64,000 bases of DNA from Rhodococcus sp. CH91 (GTDB taxonomy: Bacteria; Actinomycetota; Actinomycetes; Mycobacteriales; Mycobacteriaceae), in the NCBI RefSeq assembly GCF_022554085.1, contig NZ_JAKFYR010000008.1, positions 124,001 through 188,000 on the forward strand, written 5' to 3'. A program made the translations under genes and the position numbers. Shown here piece after piece: positions 1 through 9,530 of the stretch (the stretch's first letter is position 1; every line of letters begins with the position of its first letter). The notes under the pieces are model-generated. The model was not told the DNA's origin. It ran no database searches and saw only the letters and a program-made list of their open reading frames with translations.

Positions 1-1098
1 GCTCAGCATCGTGCCGGCCTTCTGGATGCGGTGTGCCACGCCTTCGGCGGCGAGCGCATCGCCGAGCAGGCGGCCGAGAGTCTCGGAGTTGCGTTCCAGC
101 GCGGCGTACACCTCGGCATCGGCGGCGCGGAGGCTCGCGAGGCCCGCGGCGACAGCGACGGGATTACCCGAGAGGGTGCCGGCCTGGTAGACGGGACCAC
201 CGGGTGCGAGATGAGCCATGACATCCGCGCGGCCACCGAAGGCCGCGGCGGGCAGCCCACCGCTCATGACCTTGCCGAAGGTCATGAGGTCGCCGGCGAC
301 ACCGTCGATGCCGTACCAACCCGTCGCACTCGCCCTGAAGCCGGTCATCACCTCGTCCATGATCAGCAGCGCGCCGTGCTCGCGGGTGAGGTCGCGCAGA
401 CCCTGGTTGAAACCGGGCACCGGCGGGACGGTACCCATGTTGCCCGCGGCTGCCTCGGTGACGACTGCCGCGATCTCCCCGGGATTCGCCTCGAAGGCCG
501 CCCGCACGGCAGCGAGGTCGTTGTAGGGCAGAACGAGCGTGTCGCTCGCCTGCGCGCCGGTGACCCCGGGCGAGGTGGGAAGACCGAAGGTCGCCAGTCC
601 AGAGCCGGCGTCGGCGAGCAGCGCATCGACGTGACCGTGATAACAGCCTGCGAACTTCACGATCTTCGAGCGACCGGTGAATCCGCGCGCGAGCCGCACC
701 GCGCTCATCGTCGCTTCGGTGCCGGAATTGACCAAGCGGACCTGTTCCACCGGCGCGATGCGCGCGACGATCTCCTCCGCGAGTTCGACCTCGCCCTCGG
801 TGGGCGCACCGAACGACAGGCCGCTCGTCGCGGTGGACCGGACCGCCTCCACGACGGCCGGATGGGCGTGCCCGAGAATCATCGGTCCCCACGAACACAC
901 CAGGTCGACATAGCTGTTGCCGTCCACATCGGTCAGCAGCGCGCCCGACCCGGAGGCGAAGAACCGCGGGGTACCGCCGACCGAGCCGAACGCCCGAACG
1001 GGGGAATTGACACCCCCCGGCGTCACCTTCGATGCCCGTCGGAAGAGTGCAGCGGAGCGCGTGTCACGGGTGGACGAGGCATCGGGGGTCGCAGTCAC
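1..1098 (-). CDS. hemL: Glutamate-1-semialdehyde 2,1-aminomutase, C-terminus cut by the window edge
   Basis: This PLP enzyme converts glutamate-1-semialdehyde to 5-aminolevulinate, the second step of the C5 haem route begun by HemA. The 366 visible codons start at a GTG (1098) and read [20 protein letters not shown]; the family is normally about 430-440 residues, so some 65-75 C-terminal residues lie outside the window. Diagnostic segments are [14 protein letters not shown] near the N-terminus, [14 protein letters not shown], and the PLP-lysine motif [17 protein letters not shown], where the lysine is about residue 276, followed by [10 protein letters not shown]. It is separated from the rest of the haem genes by an acyl-CoA enzyme and three small genes, but the same strand and pathway link it to the hemACDB run. 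The start is inferred; no strong Shine-Dalgarno sequence is visible. Confidence 0.93.
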   Translation of the reverse strand, partial: MTATPDASSTRDTRSAALFRRASKVTPGGVNSPVRAFGSVGGTPRFFASGSGALLTDVDGNSYVDLVCSWGPMILGHAHPAVVEAVRSTATSGLSFGAPTEGEVELAEEIVARIAPVEQVRLVNSGTEATMSAVRLARGFTGRSKIVKFAGCYHGHVDALLADAGSGLATFGLPTSPGVTGAQASDTLVLPYNDLAAVRAAFEANPGEIAAVVTEAAAGNMGTVPPVPGFNQGLRDLTREHGALLIMDEVMTGFRASATGWYGIDGVAGDLMTFGKVMSGGLPAAAFGGRADVMAHLAPGGPVYQAGTLSGNPVAVAAGLASLRAADAEVYAALERNSETLGRLLGDALAAEGVAHRIQKAGTMLS

Positions 1099-1222
1099 GA
1101 CTTCCAGTGTCCCAGTTTCGCGAGATTTGCCAAAAATGCAGCCGCCAAACCTGGTGTGTTTTTTCTCCCGTACCAGGAAAAAGTGGCGCCTCGAGTGACC
1201 TCGCGCACTTATCGTCGGATGC

Positions 1223-3169
1223 ATGCCGACCACAGCTGAACACCTCCGCAGGGCCCTCGACGGTGCGTGGCACGAAGCCCGGGAACGGGCGCGCACGGAC
1301 CTCGCACACGAGAAGTTCGCACCGCACTACACGCCCGACACCGCCGAGGCGCGCGCCATCACTCTCGAACAGATGCGCATCCTCGCCGACCACGGCTACG
1401 CCGCGTCGGGTTTCTCCGTCGAATCGGGCGGGACGGGCGATGTCGGTGGCGCCGTTGCGTCGATCGAGATGCTCGCGATGTCCGACCTGTCGCTGATGGT
1501 CAAGGCCGGTGTGCAGTGGGGACTGTTCGGAGGGGCGATCGAGAATCTCGGCACCGAGCGTCATCACGAGAAGTACGTCGAACGTCTCATCGATCTCGAC
1601 GTCCTCGGCTGCTTCGCGATGACCGAGACCGGCCACGGCAGTGACGTGCAGTCGCTCGAGACGACGGCGACCTACGATCCCGACACGCAGGAGTTCGTGA
1701 TCCACTCCCCCACACCGTCGTCCCGTAAGGACTACATCGGTGGCGCAGCGCAGCACGCACGATTCGCGGCGGTGTTCGCGCAGCTCGTGACCCGGGGAGA
1801 GACGCACGGGGTGCACTGCTTCGTGGTGCCGATCCGGGACGAGGACGGCAACGATCTGCCCGGAGTGACGACCTCGGACTGCGGCTACAAGGGTGGCCTG
1901 CCGGGTGTCGACAACGGCCGCATCGTCTTCGACAACGTGCGGGTCCCGCGCGAGAACCTGCTCAACAAGTACGCGGACGTCGAGCCGGACGGAACGTACG
2001 TCTCCGATATCGACAACCCGAGCCGCCGGTTCTTCACGATGCTCGGCACCCTGGTCCGTGGACGGATCACCGTCGGCGGTTCGGCAGGTGCGGCCGCGCG
2101 GGTCGCGCTGACCATCGCCACCCGCTACGCGGAGAAGCGCCGCCAGTTCGACGCGCCCGGTCGCGAGGGTGAGGTCCCGATCATGGATTATCTCGTCCAC
2201 CAGCGACGCCTGCTCCCGCTGATCGCCCGCTCGTACGCGCTCGGTTTCGCCCAGAACGAGCTGCTCACCACGATGCACCGGCTGCAGTCCATGTCGTTGC
2301 AGGAGCTCGACACCCAGGAGCAACGCGAACTCGAGGGTCGCGCGGCCGGCCTGAAGGTCGCCAACACGTGGCACGCCTCCCGGGCGATCCAGGAGTGCCG
2401 CGAGGCGTGCGGCGGTGCCGGTTACATGGCCGAGAACCGGCTGACCGCCCTGCGTGCGGACGTGGATGTGTTCACCACCTTCGAGGGTGACAACCACGTG
2501 CTGACCCAGCTGGTCGCGAAGGAACTGCTCACCGCCTACGCCGACGAGGTGCAGGGCATGAGCCCGGTGGAGTGGATGCGCTTCGCTGCCACCACGATCT
2601 CCGACATCGTCAAGAAGCGCACCGCGGCACAGCAGATCATCCAGACGATCGTCGATACCCGTCAGGACAACGAGGAGGACGGCAGCCTCTTCAACCGCGG
2701 TACGCAGGTGACGATGTTCGAGGATCGGGAACAGTACCTGCTGTCCACGGCGGCGCGTCGTCTCCAGGCCGCGATGAAGCGTGAGGACAATCCGTTCGAC
2801 GCATTCAACTTCGTGCAGGATCACGTTCTGCACGCCGCCCGCGCCCACATCGACCGGGTGGTGCTCGAGGCGTTCGTCGCGGCGATCGAGGACTGCACGG
2901 ACGAGACCACCCGCGACCTGCTGTCGGAACTGTGCGATCTCTACGCGCTGACGATCATCGACGAGGACAAGGCGTGGTTCATGGAGCACCGCCTTCTCTC
3001 GGTCGAACGCGCGAAGGCGGTCCTCCGCGGGATCAACGAACGGTGCCGCAGCCTGCGGCCGCACGCGCTCACCCTCGTGGAGGGGCTGGGCGTGCCGGAT
3101 CACCTGCTCGGCTCGGCCATGCTCGAGCGTGAAGGAGCGGTCGTCCCGCCTCAGAAGGTCGCGGTCTGA
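1223..3169 (+). CDS. Acyl-CoA dehydrogenase/oxidase family flavoenzyme
   Basis: This 648-residue FAD enzyme probably catalyses alpha,beta-oxidation of an acyl-CoA. The N-terminal helical domain is followed by the flavin-binding [18 protein letters not shown] segment (about 132-149), the beta domain with [14 protein letters not shown], and the C-terminal helical domain. It is clearly longer than a standard acyl-CoA dehydrogenase (about 380-400 residues) and has the acyl-CoA-oxidase layout, with a second C-terminal helical domain of some 200 residues. [11 protein letters not shown] carries the likely catalytic glutamate, E421. The ATG at 1223 sits opposite and divergent from hemL. Its last 19 bases overlap the convergent membrane-protein gene. 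Whether oxygen or an electron-transfer flavoprotein is the acceptor cannot be decided from the sequence. Confidence 0.88.
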   Translation: MPTTAEHLRRALDGAWHEARERARTDLAHEKFAPHYTPDTAEARAITLEQMRILADHGYAASGFSVESGGTGDVGGAVASIEMLAMSDLSLMVKAGVQWGLFGGAIENLGTERHHEKYVERLIDLDVLGCFAMTETGHGSDVQSLETTATYDPDTQEFVIHSPTPSSRKDYIGGAAQHARFAAVFAQLVTRGETHGVHCFVVPIRDEDGNDLPGVTTSDCGYKGGLPGVDNGRIVFDNVRVPRENLLNKYADVEPDGTYVSDIDNPSRRFFTMLGTLVRGRITVGGSAGAAARVALTIATRYAEKRRQFDAPGREGEVPIMDYLVHQRRLLPLIARSYALGFAQNELLTTMHRLQSMSLQELDTQEQRELEGRAAGLKVANTWHASRAIQECREACGGAGYMAENRLTALRADVDVFTTFEGDNHVLTQLVAKELLTAYADEVQGMSPVEWMRFAATTISDIVKKRTAAQQIIQTIVDTRQDNEEDGSLFNRGTQVTMFEDREQYLLSTAARRLQAAMKREDNPFDAFNFVQDHVLHAARAHIDRVVLEAFVAAIEDCTDETTRDLLSELCDLYALTIIDEDKAWFMEHRLLSVERAKAVLRGINERCRSLRPHALTLVEGLGVPDHLLGSAMLEREGAVVPPQKVAV

Positions 3170-3663
3170 CCCGGGTCGCCGACGAGTTCCTCGAGCCGGG
3201 CTCGTAACTCGTCGGCGTCCTTCGCCCACGCCCGCACGAAGATGCCGCCGCGCAGCCGCAACCCGACAGCGGTGCGGCGCCGCGGCACGTCGGAGAGTTC
3301 TCCGAGGCTGCGGGCCGTTTCCCAGCGTTGCGGTTCCCATCCGCCGTCCGGAGGTGGGAGCACCGCTTCGATCTCGGAGACCGGCAATTCCTCGGTGCCC
3401 TGCCGCAGGGTCGTGGCGGTGAGCTCGACGCTGACGTGCCGGCGAGCCGCCACGACCACGACGTACGAGAAGGCGGCCAGCACGACCGCGAGCACGGGCA
3501 GCGCGAGCCAGTGCACGACCGGGCCGGTGAGCAGTTCGACGACGAGCGCCACCGCGCAGAAGATCGGGCCGAGGGCGACCGAGCGCAGGCGCGCTCCCGG
3601 TTCGTGGAAGAGCGGCCCGTCGCCGGCTCGGCCGGGTCCGCCCGAGCCGGATCGAGCGGTCAA
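3151..3663 (-). CDS. Two-helix membrane protein with a small C-terminal globular domain (DUF3093/PH-like layout)
   Basis: This is a 170-residue protein. A short hydrophilic N-terminus is followed by two adjacent hydrophobic segments (about 28-47 and 52-72; SVALGPIFCAVALVVELL and LALPVLAVVLAAFSYVVVV). The rest is a beta-rich cytoplasmic domain beginning HVSVELTATTLRQGTEELPV and ending in a helix. The layout resembles DUF3093/PH-like actinobacterial membrane proteins, but no signature residue fixes the family. The start is TTG: the preceding small gene stops at TGA, and TTG and TGA overlap as TTGA at 3660-3663, the translational-coupling arrangement used repeatedly in this window. The function is unknown; it is placed with the hemB-distal small genes. 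Confidence 0.7.
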   Translation of the reverse strand: MTARSGSGGPGRAGDGPLFHEPGARLRSVALGPIFCAVALVVELLTGPVVHWLALPVLAVVLAAFSYVVVVAARRHVSVELTATTLRQGTEELPVSEIEAVLPPPDGGWEPQRWETARSLGELSDVPRRRTAVGLRLRGGIFVRAWAKDADELRARLEELVGDPGQTATF

Positions 3664-3779
3664 GCGGCGAGCGCGCCGGGGATCACCAGCAGTACGGTGG
3701 TCACCAGGCCGAGGACGGCGATGAGAGCGATCAACACCAGTTCGCGACGACGCCCATAGGGCCGCGGTTCCACCTGCAT
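3660..3779 (-). CDS. 39-residue single-span membrane protein, coupled to the next gene
   Basis: A tiny open frame starts with ATG at 3779, preceded by AAAGGACG at Shine-Dalgarno distance, and encodes MQVEPRPYGRRRELVLIAL followed by a hydrophobic stretch ending VIPGALAA. A basic cluster (RRR) before one transmembrane helix predicts an N-in orientation. Its TGA overlaps the TTG start of the following 170-residue membrane protein, so both are probably translated from one message. No family was recognised. It could be a leader peptide for the downstream gene or a small membrane partner. Confidence 0.6.
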   Translation of the reverse strand: MQVEPRPYGRRRELVLIALIAVLGLVTTVLLVIPGALAA

Positions 3780-3873
3780 GACGTCCTTTACGCTCGACGG
3801 AAAGGGCCCAAGGGCCTCACTTGGTGAGCCCACCGTACTCTTCCGCCACGCGCAACGAAACCGAGTGGTACGT

Positions 3874-4407
3874 CTACTCTTCCGGAAGTCTCAGGAAGAA
3901 GCGGTTCGAGTCGCCGCGATGCATCAGCACGATCGCTCCGACCGTGGCGACGGCTTGCAGAATTCCCACCAGACCGAGTATCCAGCCGGCGACGCCCTCG
4001 CCGACACCCACACCGAAGACCGTCGGCAGGGTCGACAACGACATGAACACCCCGAGCAGGGTCAGCAGCATCCGAGCCCAGTTCTTGCCCTTCAGCACCT
4101 GCCGGACCACGAGATACAGCAGCCCGACGACAGCGATACCCACGGCTGCGGTCAGCGCGACCAGCATCGGTATCGCCGACTCGAGCTGCTCGGGGGTGAT
4201 CCCCTCGAGCGCCTGCTCGTCGGCCATCGTGGTCATCAGATCGAGCAGTTCGCCGCGGCGGCTCAGCAGATCCGCGAGGCTTGCGGCCAAACTCACGACC
4301 GCGAGAGCGAGTACCCCACACCACAACTGGTAGGCGGTCGTGACGTCTCCCGGGACGGGACGATTCTGCGCCGGGCGGGGCCCGACGGGAGGTGCCGGGA
4401 AGCTCAT
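3874..4407 (-). CDS. Conserved four-helix membrane protein downstream of hemB
   Basis: A 177-residue protein with a Pro-rich N-terminus ([20 protein letters not shown]) and four predicted hydrophobic segments: [57 protein letters not shown] and [19 protein letters not shown]. The ATG at 4407 overlaps the hemB stop as ATGA (4404-4407), so it is translationally coupled to hemB. A membrane protein directly after hemB is also found in M. tuberculosis (Rv0513; recalled). No enzymatic motif is visible. A weak inverted repeat at 3812-3831 lies between its stop and the next small gene and may end the hem transcript. Confidence 0.78.
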   Translation of the reverse strand: MSFPAPPVGPRPAQNRPVPGDVTTAYQLWCGVLALAVVSLAASLADLLSRRGELLDLMTTMADEQALEGITPEQLESAIPMLVALTAAVGIAVVGLLYLVVRQVLKGKNWARMLLTLLGVFMSLSTLPTVFGVGVGEGVAGWILGLVGILQAVATVGAIVLMHRGDSNRFFLRLPEE

Positions 4408-5381
4408 GACAGACGACCCGCGACCTCGGCGGCCCAGTAGGTGAGCACGATGTCCGCGCCGGCACGCCGGATGGCGACGAGCGATTCGAGGATCGCGGCG
4501 TCGCGGTCGATCCAGCCGTTCTGCGCGGCGGCCGTGATCATCGAGTACTCCCCCGAGATCTGGTAGGCCGCCACCGGCACCGGCGAACGGTCGGCGACCT
4601 CGCGCAGCACGTCGAGATACGACATCGCGGGCTTGACCATCACCATGTCGGCGCCTTCGGCGAGATCGAGATCGACCTCGTGCAACGACTCCCGGCGGTT
4701 CGCGGGGTCCTGCTGGTAGGTGCGGCGGTCCCCTTCGAGCGACGAGCCGACGGCTTCACGGAAAGGCCCGTAGAACGCCGAGGCGTATTTGGCGGAGTAG
4801 GCGAGCTGACCGACCTCGGTGTGGCCCGCCTCGTCGAGCGCGGCGCGGATGAATCCGATCTGCCCGTCCATCATTCCGCTCGGACCGAGCAGGTGGGCGC
4901 CGGCCTCGGCCTGGGCGACAGCCATCTCCGCGTACCGCTCGAGCGTTGCGTCGTTGTCGACGACACCGGAATCGGTGAGCACACCGCAGTGTCCGTGGTC
5001 GGTGAATTCGTCGAGGCAGGTGTCGGCCATGAGGACGGTGGAGTCGCCGAGTTCGCTGCGCAGCGAGCGCAGCGCACGGTTGAGGACGCCGTCGGGGTCG
5101 GTCGCTGCGGTGCCTGCCGCGTCCTTGTCCTCGGGTCGCGGCACACCGAAGAGCATCACCCCACCCACCCCGGCGGCGACGGCCTCGGTGGCCGCGGCGC
5201 GCAGCGAGTCGGCGGTGTGCTGGTACACGCCCGGCATGGAGGCGATCTCGCGCGGTTCGCTCAGGCCGTCGGCGACGAACATCGGGAGCACGAGGTGGCG
5301 GGGCTCGAGGGAGGTCTCCGCCACGAGCCGCCGGATCGCAGGGGTACTGCGGAGCCGCCGGGGACGAATGTCGGGAAACAT
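4404..5381 (-). CDS. hemB: Porphobilinogen synthase (delta-aminolevulinate dehydratase)
   Basis: Condenses two 5-aminolevulinate molecules to porphobilinogen. From the preferred ATG at 5381 the protein is 325 residues, the usual family length. The two active-site lysines are in [14 protein letters not shown] (K198) and [13 protein letters not shown] (K250). The metal-binding segment reads [14 protein letters not shown]: of the three cysteines of classic zinc enzymes only two remain (about C122 and C132), the middle one being Asp. An in-frame ATG six codons upstream (5399) has no ribosome-binding site, whereas GGAAGG sits ten bases before 5381. It follows hemD after a strong 20-bp hairpin, and its stop overlaps the next membrane gene by four bases. 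Confidence 0.95.
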   Translation of the reverse strand: MFPDIRPRRLRSTPAIRRLVAETSLEPRHLVLPMFVADGLSEPREIASMPGVYQHTADSLRAAATEAVAAGVGGVMLFGVPRPEDKDAAGTAATDPDGVLNRALRSLRSELGDSTVLMADTCLDEFTDHGHCGVLTDSGVVDNDATLERYAEMAVAQAEAGAHLLGPSGMMDGQIGFIRAALDEAGHTEVGQLAYSAKYASAFYGPFREAVGSSLEGDRRTYQQDPANRRESLHEVDLDLAEGADMVMVKPAMSYLDVLREVADRSPVPVAAYQISGEYSMITAAAQNGWIDRDAAILESLVAIRRAGADIVLTYWAAEVAGRLS

Positions 5382-5404
5382 GAGGAGAACACCTTCCATA
5401 CGGT

Positions 5405-5448
5405 TCGTGCGCGGTTCCGGTAGTGGCGACTACCGGAACCGCGCACGA
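5405..5448. repeat. Perfect 20-bp inverted repeat between hemD and hemB
   Basis: The arm TCGTGCGCGGTTCCGGTAGT (5405-5424) is perfectly complementary to 5429-5448, with a GGCG tetraloop. On the minus-strand message it lies after the hemD stop and just before the hemB ribosome-binding site. No U-tract follows, so it may be an attenuating or stabilising intercistronic hairpin rather than a full terminator, or it may mark a separate hemB transcript. Confidence 0.85.
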
Positions 5449-5469
5449 GAGATCCGGACACGCGGGAGA

Positions 5470-7035
5470 TCAGCGACGGGCGCGGGACTTCTTCCGCGGC
5501 GGAGGCAGCGCTCCCTCGGCACGCAGCCGGGCCGCGTGCTCGGCGAGCGCGTCCACCAGCGGACCGATCTGCGCGGTCTCGGGCTGCACGTCCACCCGCA
5601 GGCCGAACTCGATCGCGGTCTCGGCCGTCTTCGGTCCGATGCACGCGACGATGGTGCGGGCGTGCGGCTTTCCGGCGATGCCCACGAGATTGCGGACCGT
5701 GGACGACGAGGTGAAGCACACCGCGTCGAAACCGCCGGTCTTGATCATCTCGCGCGTCGCGGCCGGCGGCGGAGCAGCGCGCACGGTGCGGTACGCGGTG
5801 ACGTCGTCGATCTCCCAGCCACGCTCGCGCAGCCCCTCGGCGAGAGTCTCGGTGGCGATGTCCGCGCGCGGCAACAGCACCCGGTTGACCGGGTCGAAGA
5901 CGTCGTCGTACGGCGCGAACTCGGCGAGCAGTCCTTCGCTGGACTGTTCCCCGCTGGGGACGAGTTCGGGGATGATGCCGAACGAGCGGACCTTCGCGGC
6001 GGTGGCCTCACCGACACAGGCGATCTTGACGCCGGAGAACGCCCGGGCGTCGAGCCCGAACGCCTCGAACTTCTCCCACACCGCACGAACGGCATTGGTG
6101 GAGGTGAACACGACCCACTGGTAGCGGCCGTCGACGAGACCCTTGACGGCGCGTTCCATCTGCGCGGGGCTACGCGGCGGCTCGACCGCGATGGTCGGCA
6201 CCTCCATCGGGATGGCACCGTGGGTGACGAGCCGCTCGCTCATCTCGCCGGCCTGATCCTTGGTGCGGGGCACGAGCACGGTCCAGCCGTACAGCGCCCG
6301 CGACTCCCACCACGACATCTTGTTGCGCTGCGAGACCACCTTGCCGACGGTGACGACGAGCGGTCCGACGAGTTCGGATCCCGCGTCGTTGAGCGTCGCG
6401 AGGGTCGCCTCGACGGTGCGCTGCTGGCGGGTGGTGCCGCGCACGGTGATCGCTGCGGGCGTCTGCGGTGCGAGTCCGTGTTCGACGAGCGCACTGGCGG
6501 TCTCGGCGAGGTGGCCGGATGTCGCGTGCAGGACCAGGGGGCCCGGCGCGGCGGCGAGCGCCGCCCAGTCGACCTCTCCTCGCACGTCGACCTCGGTGTG
6601 GCAGGAACCCAGCGCCATACCGGCGTAGCTGGGTACCGCAGAACCGGCCGGCAGGCCCGGCAGGACCTCGAAGACCACCTGGGTGCGGGCGACGGCGTTG
6701 ACCTCGGCGATGACCGAATCGGTCGTGAGCGGGTCACCTGCCACCAGGCGCACCACGTCGTGTCCGGCCTTCGCTTCTGCCACAAGCGTTTTGGCGACCT
6801 CTGCGGGTTCACCGAGGGCGGGACGCACCTGCGCCACAGGTTCACCGGTCTCCGGATCGGTGCCGTGATCGACACCGACGAGAGCCACGACGCCCTTGTC
6901 GACATCGGGGTCGGTGAAGGCGATCGTGGCGCCCGCCAGCACGTCACGCGCGCGCACGGTGAGCAGCGCAGGATCTCCCGGACCCGATCCCACGAACAGG
7001 ATGCGTCCGGGGTTGTGCTTACGGACTCGGCTCAT
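5470..7035 (-). CDS. hemD: Fused tetrapyrrole methylase domain and uroporphyrinogen-III synthase
   Basis: A 521-residue fusion. Residues about 12-250 form a tetrapyrrole (SUMT-type) methylase fold starting RILFVGSGPGDPALLTVRA. Residues about 260-505 are the uroporphyrinogen-III synthase domain, which cyclises hydroxymethylbilane with D-ring inversion (WVVFTSTNAVRAVWEKFEA, IACVGEATAAKVRSFG, AVCFTSSSTVRNLVG). The methylase half is divergent: the usual YDRLV reads FTDPDVD and the GGDPFVFGRG loop reads AGDPLTTDSV, so methyl transfer to make precorrin-2 is doubtful. The protein has a basic tail (PPPRKKSRARR). The ATG at 7035 follows hemC after 63 bases. This fusion is usual in mycobacteria and relatives. 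Confidence 0.9.
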   Translation of the reverse strand: MSRVRKHNPGRILFVGSGPGDPALLTVRARDVLAGATIAFTDPDVDKGVVALVGVDHGTDPETGEPVAQVRPALGEPAEVAKTLVAEAKAGHDVVRLVAGDPLTTDSVIAEVNAVARTQVVFEVLPGLPAGSAVPSYAGMALGSCHTEVDVRGEVDWAALAAAPGPLVLHATSGHLAETASALVEHGLAPQTPAAITVRGTTRQQRTVEATLATLNDAGSELVGPLVVTVGKVVSQRNKMSWWESRALYGWTVLVPRTKDQAGEMSERLVTHGAIPMEVPTIAVEPPRSPAQMERAVKGLVDGRYQWVVFTSTNAVRAVWEKFEAFGLDARAFSGVKIACVGEATAAKVRSFGIIPELVPSGEQSSEGLLAEFAPYDDVFDPVNRVLLPRADIATETLAEGLRERGWEIDDVTAYRTVRAAPPPAATREMIKTGGFDAVCFTSSSTVRNLVGIAGKPHARTIVACIGPKTAETAIEFGLRVDVQPETAQIGPLVDALAEHAARLRAEGALPPPRKKSRARR

Positions 7036-7098
7036 CGGTCATTCTCCAGTGCGGTCAAATCAGCGGTAAGGGAAAATCGGGTGACGGTCGCGGCTACG

Positions 7099-8109
7099 TC
7101 AATCATCGGCGGGACCCGTCTCCGGAACGATGCCGTGTTCGACCATCAGCTCGCGGGCGCCGAGTTCGAGCAGTTCGCGCGCGACCCGGCGACCGAGTTC
7201 CTCGGCCCGGTCGGGCGCGCCGACCGCGCTCGCTCGCAGCACATCGGATCCGTCCAGGGCCGCAGCGCAACCGCGCACCGACAGCTCCTCGATCACGCGA
7301 CCGTCGTCGTCGAGCGATTCCACGAGGTCGGCGATCGCGCCGACCGGTGCGGTGCATCCCGCTTCGAGTTCGGCGAGCAGCGCGCGCTCGGCGATCACCG
7401 CGGCGCGGCTCGGCCCGTGGTCGAGTCCGGCGAGCAACTCGACCATCTCGGGATCGTCTGCGCGGCACTCCACCGCGAGTGCTCCCTGCGAGGGTGCGGG
7501 CAGCATCTGCACCGGCTCGAGCGCCTCGGTCACGCGGTCCAGCCGCCCGATCCGCGACAGGCCGGCGCGAGCGATCACGATCGCGTCGAGTTCACCCGAG
7601 TCGACCTTGCCGAGCCGGGTGTCGATGTTGCCGCGCAGCGGTTCGATCTGCAGGCCGAGTCCGAGGGCGGCGAGCTGCGCCCGGCGACGCGGCGCCGAGG
7701 TACCGACCTTCGATCCCGCGGGCAGCTCACCGAGCACGAGTCCGTCGCGGGCGACGAGCGCGTCGCGCGGGTCCTCCCGCTCGGGCACGGCGGCGACGAC
7801 CAGACGCGGATCCTGGAAAGTGGGCAGGTCCTTGTAGGAATGCACCGCGACGTCGACCTCGCCGGCGAGCAGTGCCTCACGCAACTCCGCGGTGAACACG
7901 CCGACGCCGATGCGCTGCACCGGTCCGGGAGTGACATCGCCCTTGGTGGTGATGATCACGAGCTCCGCCGGACGGCCTGCGGCGATGAGTGCGTCGCGCA
8001 CGGTGCCGGCCTGCGTCGTGGCGAGCACGCTGCCGCGGGTACCGATCCGCAACGGACGATCCTGCCGGGCAGCATCGTTGCGGGTGACCGATGCGGTCTC
8101 GGTGCTCAT
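7099..8109 (-). CDS. hemC: Hydroxymethylbilane synthase (porphobilinogen deaminase)
   Basis: Polymerises four porphobilinogens into hydroxymethylbilane using a covalent dipyrromethane cofactor. The 336 residues contain [23 protein letters not shown], the substrate-binding arginine segment [20 protein letters not shown] and the cofactor cysteine C252 in [12 protein letters not shown]. The start codon overlaps the hemA stop as ATGA (8106-8109), indicating translational coupling. The N-terminus carries about 18 extra residues before the conserved core compared with many homologues. Confidence 0.96.
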   Translation of the reverse strand: MSTETASVTRNDAARQDRPLRIGTRGSVLATTQAGTVRDALIAAGRPAELVIITTKGDVTPGPVQRIGVGVFTAELREALLAGEVDVAVHSYKDLPTFQDPRLVVAAVPEREDPRDALVARDGLVLGELPAGSKVGTSAPRRRAQLAALGLGLQIEPLRGNIDTRLGKVDSGELDAIVIARAGLSRIGRLDRVTEALEPVQMLPAPSQGALAVECRADDPEMVELLAGLDHGPSRAAVIAERALLAELEAGCTAPVGAIADLVESLDDDGRVIEELSVRGCAAALDGSDVLRASAVGAPDRAEELGRRVARELLELGARELMVEHGIVPETGPADD

Positions 8110-9530
8110 GCGGTGCCGTCCTTTCGTGAAGCCTGCAGTTCGGTGGTCACAGCGGGGTCGAGTGCGGCGGACAGATCCGCCGCCAGGCTCGGATCGGTCG
8201 GCGAACCCAGTTCCTTCGTGGGTGTCGCGACCGCCTCGACCGAGCCCGGGCTCAGTTCGAACAACTCCCGCAGGGCCTCGGCGTACTGATCACCGCCCGG
8301 CGTCGACGCGAGCTGCTTGACGCGCACAGTGGGCGCGTGCAGGAGTTTGTCGACGACCCGGCGCACGGTGCGGGCGACCTCGTCCCGCTCCCCGTGGTCG
8401 AGTTCGGGCAGCCGCGACTCGAGGCGCATCAGTTCGGCCTCGACGACCTCGGCGGCCCGTTGCCGCAGCGCCGTCACGGTGGGGGTGACCTCCGCGAGTC
8501 GCTGCGCCGTGAGGTACTGCGCCAATTCGGCGGCGACGATCGCGCGGGCCGCGTCCGCATCGGAGGCGGCGGCGCCGGCCGACGGATCGCGCTGCAACGA
8601 CTCCATGTCGAAGACCTGCACCCCGGGAAGACCGGATACGGCGGGTTCGACGTCGCGCGGCAGGCCGAGATCGCAGATCGCGAGGGGACGCTCGCCCCGG
8701 CCGGGCTGGGCCAGTGCGCGGTGGGCGTCGGCGAGGGTGACGACGGCTCCCACCGCACCGGTACAGGTGACGGCGACGTCGGCGCGGGCGAGGGCGCCCG
8801 CGAGATCGTCGAACGCGACGACGTCGGCCTCGACACCCGCCGCGCGCGCGGTCTCCGCGAGTCGCTCGGCGCGATCACGCGTGCGGTTGGCGACGACGAT
8901 CGAGCCCACACCCGCCCGGGTGAGATGCGCGACGGCGAGACCACCCATGGCACCGGCACCGACGACCGCCGCGGTGCGGCCGCGCAGGCCGTCACCGCCG
9001 AGATAGTTCGCGGCCTTGTCGAGCGCCACCGACACGACGGACGCGCCCGCAGCGTCGATGCCCGTCTCGGAATGCACCCGCTTGCCGACGCGCAGCGCCT
9101 GCTGGGCGAGTTCGTGCAGGGTACGACCGGCGGCCTGCTGAGCATCGGCGGCGGCGTAGGCCGTGCGGATCTGCCCGAGGATCTGCTGTTCGCCCACGAC
9201 CATGGAGTCGAGACCGCTCGCGACGGAGAACAGGTGCTCCGCGGCCGCCTCGCTGTACCGGACGTAGGCGTGCTTGTGCAGCTCGGTGACAGGCAGCCCG
9301 GAGTGCTCCGCGAGCAGATCACTCACCGCTGCCAGCGCGCCGTGGAAGGCGTCGACGACCGCGTAGATCTCCACCCTGTTGCAGGTGGAGACGATCATCA
9401 CCTCGGAGATCCGCTCCGATGCCAGCATCTTGTCGGTGAGCTTGGGCCGGTCGGTGTCCGTCACCGCCACCTTCTCGAGCACCGGGACCGGTGCACTCCT
9501 ATGAGAAATCCCGACGAGGAGAACACTCAC
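8106..9530 (-). CDS. hemA: Glutamyl-tRNA reductase
   Basis: First committed step of C5 haem synthesis: NADPH reduction of glutamyl-tRNA to glutamate-1-semialdehyde, later used by HemL. The 474 residues include the catalytic cysteine C50 in [12 protein letters not shown], the central [19 protein letters not shown], the NADPH-binding region [17 protein letters not shown], and a C-terminal dimerisation helix region. The start is GTG at 9530, whose G-T-G-A overlaps the rex TGA (9527-9530). This places hemA under the same message and, through the operator upstream of rex, presumably under Rex control. Confidence 0.96.
   Translation of the reverse strand: MSVLLVGISHRSAPVPVLEKVAVTDTDRPKLTDKMLASERISEVMIVSTCNRVEIYAVVDAFHGALAAVSDLLAEHSGLPVTELHKHAYVRYSEAAAEHLFSVASGLDSMVVGEQQILGQIRTAYAAADAQQAAGRTLHELAQQALRVGKRVHSETGIDAAGASVVSVALDKAANYLGGDGLRGRTAAVVGAGAMGGLAVAHLTRAGVGSIVVANRTRDRAERLAETARAAGVEADVVAFDDLAGALARADVAVTCTGAVGAVVTLADAHRALAQPGRGERPLAICDLGLPRDVEPAVSGLPGVQVFDMESLQRDPSAGAAASDADAARAIVAAELAQYLTAQRLAEVTPTVTALRQRAAEVVEAELMRLESRLPELDHGERDEVARTVRRVVDKLLHAPTVRVKQLASTPGGDQYAEALRELFELSPGSVEAVATPTKELGSPTDPSLAADLSAALDPAVTTELQASRKDGTA

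Noticed and set aside
1099-1222. Inverted repeat CCTGGT...ACCAGG between hemL and the acyl-CoA enzyme
   Set aside because: Only six paired bases with a long loop; not distinguishable from chance.
1064-3340. A 758-codon minus-strand frame opposite the acyl-CoA oxidase-like gene
   Set aside because: The plus-strand protein has clear flavoenzyme motifs; the antisense product is compositionally biased and has none.
5382-5399. Upstream ATG (MEGVLL) as hemB start
   Set aside because: No ribosome-binding site precedes it, while GGAAGG is well placed for the ATG at 5381, and the shorter form has the usual family N-terminus.
4819-8289. A 1156-codon open frame on the plus strand opposite hemB-hemD-hemC
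   Set aside because: It is antisense to three certain genes, has Arg/Ser/His-rich composition typical of shadow frames in high-GC DNA, and no recognisable domain.
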